Assembly (NCBI GenBank): GCA_020442065.1
Contig: JAGRKZ010000207.1
Coordinates: 1 to 52,334 of the forward strand
DNA length: 52,334 bases
Direction of reading: 5' to 3'
Source of the DNA: Bauldia sp.
GTDB lineage: Bacteria; Pseudomonadota; Alphaproteobacteria; Rhizobiales; Kaistiaceae
Each line of letters opens with the position of its first letter. The first letter of the stretch is position 1. Shown here one piece after another: positions 35,751 to 44,260 of the stretch. The notes beneath the pieces are model-generated. The model had not been told where the DNA came from. It did no database searches and was given only the letters and a program-made list of their open reading frames with translations. The translations under genes and the position numbers were made by a program.

Positions 35751-36012
35751 GGCCGCCGCCCTCGCCACAGAGCCGTGCGGTCAGGTCTTCCCATCCCGGG
35801 TTCACGAGCTCGACCAGGTCGACCATCCACTGGCGCTGCCAGGCCTTGAGCTGGCGCTCGCGGACGATGGCATCGCCCGCGGTCCGGAACAGCTCGTAGT
35901 GGACGATGCGCGTCGGGCGCGCGGAGCGCCGGGCTATCCGATCCGCCCGTTGACGCCGGACGATCCTCAGCGCGCCACGCGGGCCGCGGGCGATGTAGAC
36001 GACGTGACTCAT
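35725..36012 (-). CDS. Shortened, probably inactive GIY-YIG domain protein
   Basis: 95 residues. The opening MSHVVYIARGPRGALRIV and the ending RIVHYELFRTAGDAIVRERQLKAWQRQWMVDLV with NPGWEDL match the small GIY-YIG (UPF0213-like) family. The usual LYIGVT is LRIV here, and about 16 residues are missing between it and RIVHYE. The missing stretch normally carries the catalytic Arg and the EH...GFTKRY segment. It may be a catalytically dead remnant. ATG 36012 is preferred to 36018 because GGAGA is well placed for it. Confidence 0.62.
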   Translation of the reverse strand: MSHVVYIARGPRGALRIVRRQRADRIARRSARPTRIVHYELFRTAGDAIVRERQLKAWQRQWMVDLVELVNPGWEDLTARLCGEGGGLSPDPTCA

Positions 36013-36062
36013 GCTCATTCTCCGTGTCGTCGCGCCCCCACGCCCGCCGGAATTGCGTCGCC

Positions 36063-39000
36063 CTACTCGGCCGCGATGCGGAACGCCACCGCCTCCCCGA
36101 CCACGGCAGCCTGCGGCGCAGCGGCCGGCGCCGTCTCGTCCTTGCGGACGCGGAACCAGAGGGCATAGAGCGCCGGCACGACAAGGAGCGTCAGCACCGT
36201 CGCGACGAGGAGGCCGCCCATGATCGCCACCGCCATCGGCCCCCAGAACACGCTGCTCGACAGCGGCACCATGCCGAGGATCGCTGCGAGCGCGGTGAGC
36301 ACCACCGGCCGCGCGCGGCGCACGGTGGCGTCGAGGATGGCGCTGTAGCGGTCGTGACCGGCGGCGATGTCGCTGTCGATCTGGTCGACCAGGATGACGG
36401 TGTTGCGCATGATCATGCCGGCGAGCGCGATCAGGCCGAGAAGGGCGACGAAGCCGAAGGGCCTGTCGCCGATGAGGAGCGCCGCAGTCGCGCCGATGAT
36501 GCCGAGCGGGGCGGTGACGAACACCAGCGCCAGCCGCGAGAAGCTCTGGAGCTGGATCATGAGGATGCCGAGCATCACCACCGCCATGATCGGGAAGACG
36601 GCGGCGAGCGCGGCATTGGCCTTGGCGCTCTCCTCGACCGAGCCACCGGCCTCGATGCGGTAGCCGGCCGGCAGCGCGTCGATGACCGGCTGGAGCTGCG
36701 GCAGGATGGCGTTGCTGACGTCGGGCGCCTGGACGCCGTCGACGATGTCGGCCCGCACGGTGAGGACCAGGTCGCGATCGCGCCGCCACAGGATCGGTTC
36801 CTCGTACTCGTAGCTGAGCCGCGCGATCTGGGAGAGCGGTACCGGCACGCCGTTGCGGCTGGCGATGGTGAGGCTCGGCAGGCCGTCGAGGTCGAGGCGC
36901 TCCTCGGGCACGGCGCGTGCGACCACGTCGGTCTGCTCGGTGCCCTCGCGGTACTGGGTCACGGTGTAGCCGGAGAGCAGCGTCTGCAGCGATTGCGAGA
37001 CATCGGCGGGGGTCAGCCCCAGCGCCCGGGCGCGGTCCTGGTCGACCTCGAGGCGGATCGACTTGACCTGCTCGTTCCAGTCGAGATGCGGATCGATGGC
37101 GCTCGGGTTCTCGGCCATCACGGCACGGACGCTCTCGGCGATCTCGCGGACCGTCAGCGGGTCCGGCCCGACGACACGGAACTGGACCGGGAAGCCGACC
37201 GGAGGCCCGAAGACGAAGCGGTCGACGCGCGAGCGCGCCGCCGGCACCGCGCCGTCGGCCAGCGCCTGCTCGAGCCGGGCCTTGACCCGCTCGCGCGCCT
37301 CTAGATCGCGGGTGACGATGACGATCTCGGCAAAATTGGCGTTGGGCAGCACGGGATTGAGGCCGAGCCAGAAGCGCACCGAGCCCTGGCCGACATAGGT
37401 GGTGTAGCTGACGATGTCGGGATCACCGGCAAGCAGCCCTTCGGCCTCGCCGGCCGCCGTGTCGGTGGCGCCGATCGCGGAGCCCTCGGGCAGGCGGAGC
37501 TGGAAGAACAGCTCGCTCCGGGTCGAGGTCGGGAAGAACTGCTGCTGGACGAGGCCGAAACCGGCGAGCGAGACGACGAAGAGCAGCACGGTCGCTGCGA
37601 TCATCGTCTTGCGCCGGGCGATGCACCAGGCAATGACCCGGCGGAAGCCGCGGTAGAGCCGGGTATCGTAGATCGCCTCGGGGTCATGATGGCGACCCGC
37701 CGTCTTGCGGGCGAAATCCGGCAGGAGCTTGAGGCCGAGATAGGGCGTGAACACCACCGCTACGATCCACGAGGCGATGAGGGCGAGCCCGACCACCCAG
37801 AAGATGCCACCGGCATACTCGCCGGAGCTCGATCGGGCGAAGCCGACCGGGAGGAAGCCCGCCGCCGTCACCAGCGTGCCGGTGAGCATCGGGAAGGCGG
37901 TCGAGGTCCAGGCGAAGGTCGCCGCCCGGGTCCGGTCCCAGCCCTGCTCCATCTTCACCACCATCATCTCGATGGCGATGATGGCGTCGTCGACGAGCAG
38001 GCCGAGGGCGATGATCAGCGAGCCGAGGGTGATGCGGTGGAGATCGAGCCCGGCCGCATACATGACGATGAAAACGATGGCGAGGACGAGCGGCACCGAC
38101 AGCGCCACGACGATGCCGGTGCGGAAGCCGAGCGAGAGGAAGCTGACGATGAGGACGATGACCAGCGCCTCGACGAACACCTGGAAGAACTCGGAGACCG
38201 ACTCGTCGACGATGTGCGGCTGGTCGGCGATCTGGACGACATCGATGCCGACCGGCAGCTCGGCGATGATGCCGTCCATCGCCGCGTCGAGCACCTTGCC
38301 GAGCTCGATGATGTTGGCCCCCTCCTCCATCGACACGCCGACCCCGATCGCCGGGCGGCCGCCCTCGCGGAGGATGAAGGAGGGCGGGTCCTCGTAGCCG
38401 AGCTTGACGGTGGCGATGTCGCCGAGGCGGAAGGTGCGGCCGTTGGCCTCGACCGGCACCGCGGCGATGGCGTCGACACCCTTGAAGGCGCCGGTGATGC
38501 GGAGGCCAATGCGGTCGGCGGAGGTCTCGACCGAGCCGCCGGGGACCACCGCGTTCTGGCGCGCGACGCTGTCGAAGATCTGGGCCGGCGTGACGCCGAG
38601 CGTGGCGAGCTTGGCGTGGCTGAACTCGATGTAGATGCGCTCCGGCCGGGCGCCGATGACATCGACCTTGTTGACGTCGGGCAGCTTGAGCAGCTGCTGG
38701 CGGACGTCCTCGGTGACGTCCTCGAGGTCGGCAAGGCTCATGCCGTCGGCGCTGAACATGTAGAGCGCCGAATAGACGTCGCCGAACTCGTCGTTGAAGC
38801 CGGGACCGATGAGGCCGGCGGGCAGGCTGCCGCGGATGTCGGCGACCTTCTTGCGGACCTCGTACCAGAGGTCGCTCACCTCCCCCGGCGGGGTCGAGTC
38901 GCGAAGGTTGACCCGGATGAAGGTGACACCCGGCCGCGAATAGCTCTCGATGCGGTCGAGGTAGGGCAGCTCCTGGAGCTTCTTCTCGATCGGATCGGCG

Positions 39001-39197
39001 ACCTGCTCCTCCATCTCGGCGGCGGTGGCCCCCGGCCAGGCGGCGTTCACCACCATGGTCTTGATGGTGAACGAGGGGTCCTCCGCCCGGCCGAGATTGA
39101 GATAGGCATAGAGACCGGCCCCGGCGAGCACGATGATCATGAACAGGACCAGCGGCTGGTGGCCGATCGCCCAGGCCGAGAGGTTGAAGCGCTGCAT
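36063..39197 (-). CDS. RND efflux pump inner-membrane transporter
   Basis: 1044 residues with the classical RND layout: helix 1 (LVLFMIIVLAGAGLYAYLNLG), a large periplasmic loop, helices 2-6, a second loop and helices 8-12. The proton-relay aspartates are Asp403-Asp404 in GLLVDDAIIAIEMM, matching Asp407-408 of AcrB. Wording such as GRAEDPSFTIKTMVV is typical of the HAE1-like group seen in alphaproteobacteria. It forms a trimer and exports drugs or solvents across both membranes with the adaptor encoded 29 bp upstream. No outer-membrane TolC gene is in the window. Confidence 0.94.
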   Translation of the reverse strand: MQRFNLSAWAIGHQPLVLFMIIVLAGAGLYAYLNLGRAEDPSFTIKTMVVNAAWPGATAAEMEEQVADPIEKKLQELPYLDRIESYSRPGVTFIRVNLRDSTPPGEVSDLWYEVRKKVADIRGSLPAGLIGPGFNDEFGDVYSALYMFSADGMSLADLEDVTEDVRQQLLKLPDVNKVDVIGARPERIYIEFSHAKLATLGVTPAQIFDSVARQNAVVPGGSVETSADRIGLRITGAFKGVDAIAAVPVEANGRTFRLGDIATVKLGYEDPPSFILREGGRPAIGVGVSMEEGANIIELGKVLDAAMDGIIAELPVGIDVVQIADQPHIVDESVSEFFQVFVEALVIVLIVSFLSLGFRTGIVVALSVPLVLAIVFIVMYAAGLDLHRITLGSLIIALGLLVDDAIIAIEMMVVKMEQGWDRTRAATFAWTSTAFPMLTGTLVTAAGFLPVGFARSSSGEYAGGIFWVVGLALIASWIVAVVFTPYLGLKLLPDFARKTAGRHHDPEAIYDTRLYRGFRRVIAWCIARRKTMIAATVLLFVVSLAGFGLVQQQFFPTSTRSELFFQLRLPEGSAIGATDTAAGEAEGLLAGDPDIVSYTTYVGQGSVRFWLGLNPVLPNANFAEIVIVTRDLEARERVKARLEQALADGAVPAARSRVDRFVFGPPVGFPVQFRVVGPDPLTVREIAESVRAVMAENPSAIDPHLDWNEQVKSIRLEVDQDRARALGLTPADVSQSLQTLLSGYTVTQYREGTEQTDVVARAVPEERLDLDGLPSLTIASRNGVPVPLSQIARLSYEYEEPILWRRDRDLVLTVRADIVDGVQAPDVSNAILPQLQPVIDALPAGYRIEAGGSVEESAKANAALAAVFPIMAVVMLGILMIQLQSFSRLALVFVTAPLGIIGATAALLIGDRPFGFVALLGLIALAGMIMRNTVILVDQIDSDIAAGHDRYSAILDATVRRARPVVLTALAAILGMVPLSSSVFWGPMAVAIMGGLLVATVLTLLVVPALYALWFRVRKDETAPAAAPQAAVVGEAVAFRIAAE

Positions 39198-39226
39198 CGC
39201 CGTGTCCCTCGTCTCGTTCCCGTCGC

Positions 39227-40312
39227 TCAGCGCCGCTCGACGGTGCGAACGTGGTCGCCATCCCGAAGCTTCTGGACGCCGAGCGAGACGACCCGCTCGC
39301 CATCGCCGACGCCGGCGGTGATCAGCGCCACCTCCTCGGTGAAGCCCGTCACGGTCACCGGACGGAGGGCGAGCCGGTCGGCTTCGTCGACGACGAAGAC
39401 CGAAGGACCGGCACCGGTGTTGATGACGGCGGCGAGCGGCAGCCGCGCTACGGCGTCCCCGCCCTTCTTCGCCAGGGTCACGGTCGCGGTCATGCCGAAG
39501 GCGACGGCCTCGTCGTTGTCGGCGCCCTCGACGGCGAAGCGGGCGCGATAGGTCCGCGTCACCGGGTCGGCGTCGGGGGAGAGCTCGCGGAGCGTCGCGG
39601 CGAAGCTGCGGCCATCATTGGCCCACAGGCTGACGGTCGCGGTGGCATCGCCGGCGCCGGCGAACCAGTCCTCCGGCAGCGACACCACGGCGTCCTTGCC
39701 GTCGAGATGGGCAAGGGTCGCGATCGGCTGACCGACCGCGACCACCTGGCCGGGCTCGGCCGCGGTGGCGACGATCACCCCGTCGACATCGGCCCTGAGC
39801 TCGGCATAGCCGACCTGGCGGCGCGCCAGATCGAGCGAGCGGCCGGCGCGTTCGAGCCGCGCGGCGGCCTCGTCGCGGGCGAGGGACTTGCGGTCGAAAT
39901 CGGCGACGGTGGCGTGACCGCGCTCACGTAGCGCGTCGAAGCGCTCGAGGTCGGCGCTCGCCTGGGCGAGCGCCGAGGTCGCGGCGGCAAGCTCGGCCTC
40001 GGCGCTCTCGAGCTGGAGGATGAGATCCTCCGCATCGAGCCGGGCGATCACGGCGCCGGCCCGGACTCGATCGCCGACCGCGACCGTGCGGGCGAGCATC
40101 TTGCCGCCGACGCGGAAGGCAAGGTCGGTCTCGGTGCGTGGAGCGATGACGCCGACGAAGTCGCGGGTGACGACGTCGGCGACAAAGGAGACGCTTGCGA
40201 CCTGGACGGGGCGCGCGGCGCTTTCCTTGAGCGGCGCCGTCTCGGCCTCGCAGCCGACGAGCGCCAGCGCGGCGAGAGAGACGGCGATCACGGCACGGCG
40301 GGGCGCGGACAT
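39227..40312 (-). CDS. RND periplasmic adaptor (membrane fusion) lipoprotein
   Basis: 361 residues. The lipoprotein signal MSAPRRAVIAVSLAALALVG is followed by Cys21 (LVGC lipobox). Then come VQVASVSFVADVVTRDFVG, the barrel-sandwich half-motifs (AVGDRVRAGAVIARLDAEDL and VDGVIVATAAEPGQVVAVG), a coiled coil of about 60 residues between them, and a beta-barrel with membrane-proximal domain. It links the RND pump to the outer-membrane channel. Although the frame opens at 40369, the lipobox fixes the start at 40312. It is first in the pump operon, downstream of tetR on the same strand. Confidence 0.92.
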   Translation of the reverse strand: MSAPRRAVIAVSLAALALVGCEAETAPLKESAARPVQVASVSFVADVVTRDFVGVIAPRTETDLAFRVGGKMLARTVAVGDRVRAGAVIARLDAEDLILQLESAEAELAAATSALAQASADLERFDALRERGHATVADFDRKSLARDEAAARLERAGRSLDLARRQVGYAELRADVDGVIVATAAEPGQVVAVGQPIATLAHLDGKDAVVSLPEDWFAGAGDATATVSLWANDGRSFAATLRELSPDADPVTRTYRARFAVEGADNDEAVAFGMTATVTLAKKGGDAVARLPLAAVINTGAGPSVFVVDEADRLALRPVTVTGFTEEVALITAGVGDGERVVSLGVQKLRDGDHVRTVERR

Positions 40313-40339
40313 GGCCTTGCTCCAGCTACGATTGAAACG

Positions 40340-40375
40340 TGATGTGTGATAATATTGCATTATCGTCATACATCA
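40340..40375. promoter_or_regulatory. AT-rich dyad before the efflux adaptor gene
   Basis: GATAAT (40348-40353) and ATTATC (40359-40364) form a perfect inverted repeat with a 5-bp spacer. Outer half-sites TGATGT (40340-40345) and ACATCA (40370-40375) are nearly concentric. The segment is strikingly AT-rich for this DNA and lies 28-63 bp before the adaptor ATG. It is a likely promoter/operator for the pump genes. Confidence 0.5.
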
Positions 40376-40410
40376 GGCGCAGTGAGGCGGGTGCGGGGTG
40401 CAGCATGATC

Positions 40411-41019
40411 TCAGCCCTGCCTGACGATGCCCTTGAGCAGGAAGCGCAACTGCCGCGCGCCATCCCGCTCCGGCTCCTCACCGTCGGCGATGGCCTGGGC
40501 GACGAGCACGGGATGGCAATACCCGATCATCCCGCGCATCAGGATCTCGGCGGTCTCGCGGGGATCGACGGGCTCGATCTCGCCGCTCTCGATACCGTCG
40601 CGGAGGATCAGCTCGACCGCCTTGAGAATGGTCTTCTTGTGCTCGAGGATCGCGCCCCAGTTCTCTTCGATCGCCACCAGAACGATATCGTGGAGGCGCT
40701 TCTCCGAGATGAAATTCTCCTTATGGTATCGGATGATACCTTCAAACAGACGCTCCAGCCGCGGGCCGACCGCACCGCGGGCGCGGGCCACCGCCCAGGC
40801 GTTCTCGTCAATCTCGCCGAGGCAGCGCGTGCAGATCGCCTCGACGATCGCATGCTTGGACGGGAAGAAGCGGTAGACATTGGCGGGCGACATGCCGAGC
40901 TCGCCGGCGATATCGGCGACCGTGGTCTTGGCAAAGCCCAGCCGGCGAAACAGCGCGTCCGCCGTCTCGATGATCCTTGCCCTGGTCTCTTCCGGCGACG
41001 GTCTTGTCACCACGTTCAT
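40411..41019 (-). CDS. TetR family transcriptional repressor of the efflux operon
   Basis: 202 residues from ATG 41019 (MNVVTRPSPEETRARI). The HTH region IIETADALFRRLGFAKTTVADIAGELGMSPANVYRFFPSKHAIV (read as LGFAKTTVADIA then SPANVYRFFPSK) is a textbook TetR recognition helix. The C-terminal ligand domain is generic. An in-frame ATG at 41067 would extend across the palindrome at 41036-41061, so the shorter start is preferred. The gene lies directly upstream of the adaptor/RND pair on the same strand and probably controls both them and itself. Confidence 0.9.
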   Translation of the reverse strand: MNVVTRPSPEETRARIIETADALFRRLGFAKTTVADIAGELGMSPANVYRFFPSKHAIVEAICTRCLGEIDENAWAVARARGAVGPRLERLFEGIIRYHKENFISEKRLHDIVLVAIEENWGAILEHKKTILKAVELILRDGIESGEIEPVDPRETAEILMRGMIGYCHPVLVAQAIADGEEPERDGARQLRFLLKGIVRQG

Positions 41020-41035
41020 CTGTCTGTTCCCGACA

Positions 41036-41061
41036 AGTGATGAATTTTGTAATTCATCACT
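41036..41061. promoter_or_regulatory. Perfect 26-bp palindromic operator upstream of tetR
   Basis: AGTGATGAATT (41036-41046) and AATTCATCACT (41051-41061) are exact reverse complements separated by TTGT. The palindrome begins 17 bp before the tetR ATG, the usual place for a TetR-family autoregulatory site. AT content is far above its surroundings. Confidence 0.72.
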
Positions 41062-41146
41062 CTTCAAGAGTCAATCGGCTCGCTCAGCGAATCGCGCCCG
41101 CTGCACGACAGCGCCGGCGAGGTTAACACGGCCCGCCGAACGGACG

Positions 41147-42436
41147 TCAGCGCCCCTTCATCAGATGGTCGGGCAGGAACAGGACAAGGTCCGGCACCAG
41201 AGCGAGGACGGCGATGAGCCCCGCCATCGCCAGCAGGAACGGCCACGACCAGCGGACGAACTCGGCGAAGCTGCACTTCATGATGCCGCAGACCGTGTAC
41301 ATGATCACCCCGACCGGCGGCGTGTTGCCGCCCGAGGTGGCGATGATGATCATGACGACGCCGACATGGACCGGGTCGAAGCCCTGCGCCACCAGCGCGG
41401 GCAAGAGCAGCGGGGTGAGGAGGAGGACGTTGACGGTCGCCTCCATGACCATGCCGGCGACGAACAGGATCAGGAGGACGACGAGCAGGGTGACGTAGGG
41501 GTGGCCGGCGAAGCCGGTGAGGAACGCGGTGATGGCGTCCGGCGCCCGCTCGATGGTGACGGCATGGCCGAGCACCGCCGCCATGATGATGATCAGCATG
41601 ACCATGCCGATGTCGATGACGGAGTGGTTGAGGGCCTCGATGAGCTGCCGCCAGCCCATCTCGCGATAGACGAGCGCGCCGACGACAAGGGCATAGACGA
41701 CGACCACGGCGCCGGCTTCGGTGGCGGTGAAGAAGCCGAAGCGGAAGCCGACCAGCAGGAAGATCGGAAAGATGAGGGCCCAGAAGCACTCGCGGAAGCT
41801 GGCGGCAAGCTCACGGAAGGTTGGGCGGCGGTCGAGCTCGGGCTTGTAGCCGCGGCGGCAGGCGATGATCGAGGTGACCGCCATCAGGGTCGCGGTCATG
41901 AGCAGCCCCGGCACCACGCCGCCGAGGAGCAGGCGGCCGATCGAGACCTCGCTGATGAAGCCGAACAGGATCAGCCCGATCGAGGGCGGGATGGTCGCGG
42001 TGATGATCGAGGAGAAGGCGATGACCGAGGCGCTGAAGCCCTTGGCATAGCCGCGCTCGGTCATCGTCGGCCCGAGGATGCGCGCTTCCATCGCGGCGTC
42101 GGCGACGGCAGCACCGGAAATGCCGCCCATCAATGCCGAGAGAACGATCGAGACCTGGGCAAGCCCGCCCACCATCCACCCGGTCAGGAGACGGGCGAAG
42201 CGCAGCAGTCGCTCGGTGATGCCGCTGGTGTTCATGAGATTGCCGGCGAGGATGAAGAAGGGCACCGCGAGGAGCGGGAACGAGAGGGTCGCGCCGTACA
42301 TGCGCTGCACCGCCACCGTCACCGGCATGTAGTCGGTGAGGAGGAAGACCGGGATGGTGGCGAGCGCGAGGGCGAAGGCTACCGGGACGTTGATGACGAG
42401 CAACACGAAGAAGAGGATGGCGATGACGCCGAGCAT
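41147..42436 (-). CDS. TRAP transporter large permease (DctM type)
   Basis: 429 residues, about 12 hydrophobic segments. It shows DctM wording: VPFFILAGNLMNTSGITERLLRFA, GGISGAAVADAAMEARILGP, IPPSIGLILFG and the C-terminal TPPVGVIMYTVCGI. It carries the Na+-driven transport step for a carboxylate-type solute. The ATG at 42436 shares one base with the stop of the small-permease gene (TGATG), so translation is coupled. The frame is open further upstream, but this is only a reading of the small-subunit gene in another phase. Confidence 0.94.
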   Translation of the reverse strand: MLGVIAILFFVLLVINVPVAFALALATIPVFLLTDYMPVTVAVQRMYGATLSFPLLAVPFFILAGNLMNTSGITERLLRFARLLTGWMVGGLAQVSIVLSALMGGISGAAVADAAMEARILGPTMTERGYAKGFSASVIAFSSIITATIPPSIGLILFGFISEVSIGRLLLGGVVPGLLMTATLMAVTSIIACRRGYKPELDRRPTFRELAASFRECFWALIFPIFLLVGFRFGFFTATEAGAVVVVYALVVGALVYREMGWRQLIEALNHSVIDIGMVMLIIIMAAVLGHAVTIERAPDAITAFLTGFAGHPYVTLLVVLLILFVAGMVMEATVNVLLLTPLLLPALVAQGFDPVHVGVVMIIIATSGGNTPPVGVIMYTVCGIMKCSFAEFVRWSWPFLLAMAGLIAVLALVPDLVLFLPDHLMKGR

Positions 42437-42945
42437 CACATCACCTCGCTGGCCGCATGGGGTGCGGGGGCGCCGCGATCGCGGAGACGACGGACGAACT
42501 GCTCGAGGAGCGTGATCAGCATCAGCCCGAAGCCGACCGGCATTGCGGCCGTGGCGACCGACGATGGCAGGCCAAGCATAGGCATGGGTCGGCCGGCCGT
42601 CATGTTGGCGAAGCGGAGGCCATTGACCAGAAGCAGGACGAGGAGGCCGCCGACCAGCAGCATGACGACGACGTCGAGCGCCAGACGCGCCCGGGGCCCC
42701 AGCAGGTTGGCGACGATATCGATCGAGAAATGGCCGTATCGCTGCAGCGTCAGGTCGGCAGCGAGCAGCGACACCCAGACGAACAGGGCCTGGGCGACCT
42801 CGTCCGACCATATGACAGGACGGCCGACATAGCGTCCGATGGCGCCGGCAAAGACGACGGCGACGAGGACGGAGAGCAGCGTGATGGCGAGAGCACGCTC
42901 GACGAGGCGAAGCGCCCGCAAAGTCCTGGTCAGAATCGATGCCAT
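42436..42945 (-). CDS. TRAP transporter small permease (DctQ type)
   Basis: 169 residues with four hydrophobic helices: LVERALAITLLSVLVAVVFAG, SDEVAQALFVWVSLLAADL, LALDVVVMLLVGGLLVLLLV and AAMPVGFGLMLITLLEQF. The DctQ motif GRYVGRPVIWSDEVAQ (RP-x-x-W-x-x-E) follows helix 1. It partners the large permease. ATG 42945 (MASILTRT) is chosen because homology begins there; the open frame reaches 43041 without supporting features. It lies 124 bp after the binding-protein stop, a gap in which no gene or terminator was recognised. Confidence 0.9.
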   Translation of the reverse strand: MASILTRTLRALRLVERALAITLLSVLVAVVFAGAIGRYVGRPVIWSDEVAQALFVWVSLLAADLTLQRYGHFSIDIVANLLGPRARLALDVVVMLLVGGLLVLLLVNGLRFANMTAGRPMPMLGLPSSVATAAMPVGFGLMLITLLEQFVRRLRDRGAPAPHAASEVM

Positions 42946-43069
42946 GGATCGACCGGGATGTGAGGGAGAAGGAGGCGTGGCGTGCGACCACCCGGACAAT
43001 GACGGACCCGGGACCCCGCGGGCGCCCCGTCGTCCTGTCACGGACGGCGGGACACCCCGGTGGAGAGGA

Positions 43070-44041
43070 TCAGTTCATCGCTTCCTTCTGGACCTCGGCG
43101 ATGAGATCGGTCAGGCCGAGCTCGGCATAGACCGGCTTCACCGCCTCGCGGAACGGCGTGGTGTCGATCCGGGCGACCTTGACGCCGGTGGCCTCGATGT
43201 CGGCGAAGATCTTGTCGGCGCCCTCGACATTCATCTTCAGCGCCTCCTTGCCCCACCGTACGGCCTCTTCCTTGACGATCGCCTGGTATTCCTCGGGCAG
43301 CGACTTGAACCAGTCGTTGCTGACGACCAGCCCGCTCATCAGGTAGATGTGCTCGGTCACGGTGATGTCGCTCACCACCTCGAAGAGCTTGGCGCCCCAG
43401 ATCGCCGACGGCTGCGCCTCGGCGCCGTCGATCGCGCCGGTCTGGATGGAGGGATAGACCTCGGCCCAGGCGAGCGGCGTCGGCACCGCCCCCATCGCGC
43501 CGATGGTGGCGATCCACAGCGGCTGACCGATGGTGCGGATGCGCTGGCCGGCAAGGTCAGCGGGCGTCGACACCGGCTTCTTGGTGAGGAGATTGCGCGC
43601 GCCCTGATACCAGTCGAAGGAGAGGATGGTCAGGCCGGTCTTCTCGGCAAGCTCCTCGTTCCATTTGGCGAAGGTCGGGCCGCTCACGAAAGCGTCGAGC
43701 TGATCGACGCTGGTGAAGGCATAGGGCGCCGCGAGAACATTGAACTGCGGCACGAACTGGCCGAAGCGGGTGGCATCGCCGAACGTGCCGACATTGGCGC
43801 CGGCCTGCGCCTGATCGACCATGTCCTGGGTGTCGCCGAGCTGGGAATTGGTGAAGATCTGGACCTCGACCGCGCCGTTGGTCCGTTCATCGATCGACTT
43901 CTTCATCCCCTCGGCGGCGATGCTGAGGGGGTCGGTCGGCGCGAGCACATGACCGAGCCTCAGCGTGTAGTCCGCGGCGGTCGCACCACCGCTCGCGACC
44001 GCCGCGGCCAGCATTCCGAACAACAGTGACTTGAGGTTCAT
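43070..44041 (-). CDS. TRAP transporter periplasmic solute-binding protein (DctP type)
   Basis: 323 residues. The signal peptide is MNLKSLLFGMLAAAVASGGATA. The family pattern LRLGHVLAPTDPLSIAAEGMKKSIDE (split: LRLGHVL then GMKKSIDE) is followed by the conserved substrate Arg region GQRIRTIGQPLWIATIGAMGAVPTPLAWAEVYPSIQTGAIDGAE (key parts RIRT, AMGAVPTPL and SIQTGAIDGAE). It captures a small carboxylate in the periplasm and delivers it to the permease pair. ATG 44041 has GGGAGGATGGA before it. It is the first gene of the operon, divergent from a GntR regulator across 219 bp. Confidence 0.93.
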   Translation of the reverse strand: MNLKSLLFGMLAAAVASGGATAADYTLRLGHVLAPTDPLSIAAEGMKKSIDERTNGAVEVQIFTNSQLGDTQDMVDQAQAGANVGTFGDATRFGQFVPQFNVLAAPYAFTSVDQLDAFVSGPTFAKWNEELAEKTGLTILSFDWYQGARNLLTKKPVSTPADLAGQRIRTIGQPLWIATIGAMGAVPTPLAWAEVYPSIQTGAIDGAEAQPSAIWGAKLFEVVSDITVTEHIYLMSGLVVSNDWFKSLPEEYQAIVKEEAVRWGKEALKMNVEGADKIFADIEATGVKVARIDTTPFREAVKPVYAELGLTDLIAEVQKEAMN

Positions 44042-44260
44042 TCCATCCTCCCTGGAGTATCCGGCGCGGGTTGCGTGAGTTCCGACTCCCGGGCGGGGCC
44101 GCGCCAGCCCCTCAACGGACAATTCCGATGACCGTCCCCTTGCTTTGCCTTCTACCGCACTAATATGGTAGTAGGACCGTACCTTGGCCGTTTGTCAACC
44201 GACTTGGCTGGCCGGCGGCGGAAACAGGCGCCCGCAACGCGGGCCGCGGAGCCTTGGTGA

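Noticed and set aside
31764-35768. A 1334-codon open frame on the minus strand across the copper ATPase and amidase genes
   Set aside because: It is antisense to two well-supported genes, has His/Arg/Asp-rich low-information translation and no domain. Long antisense frames are expected at this GC content.
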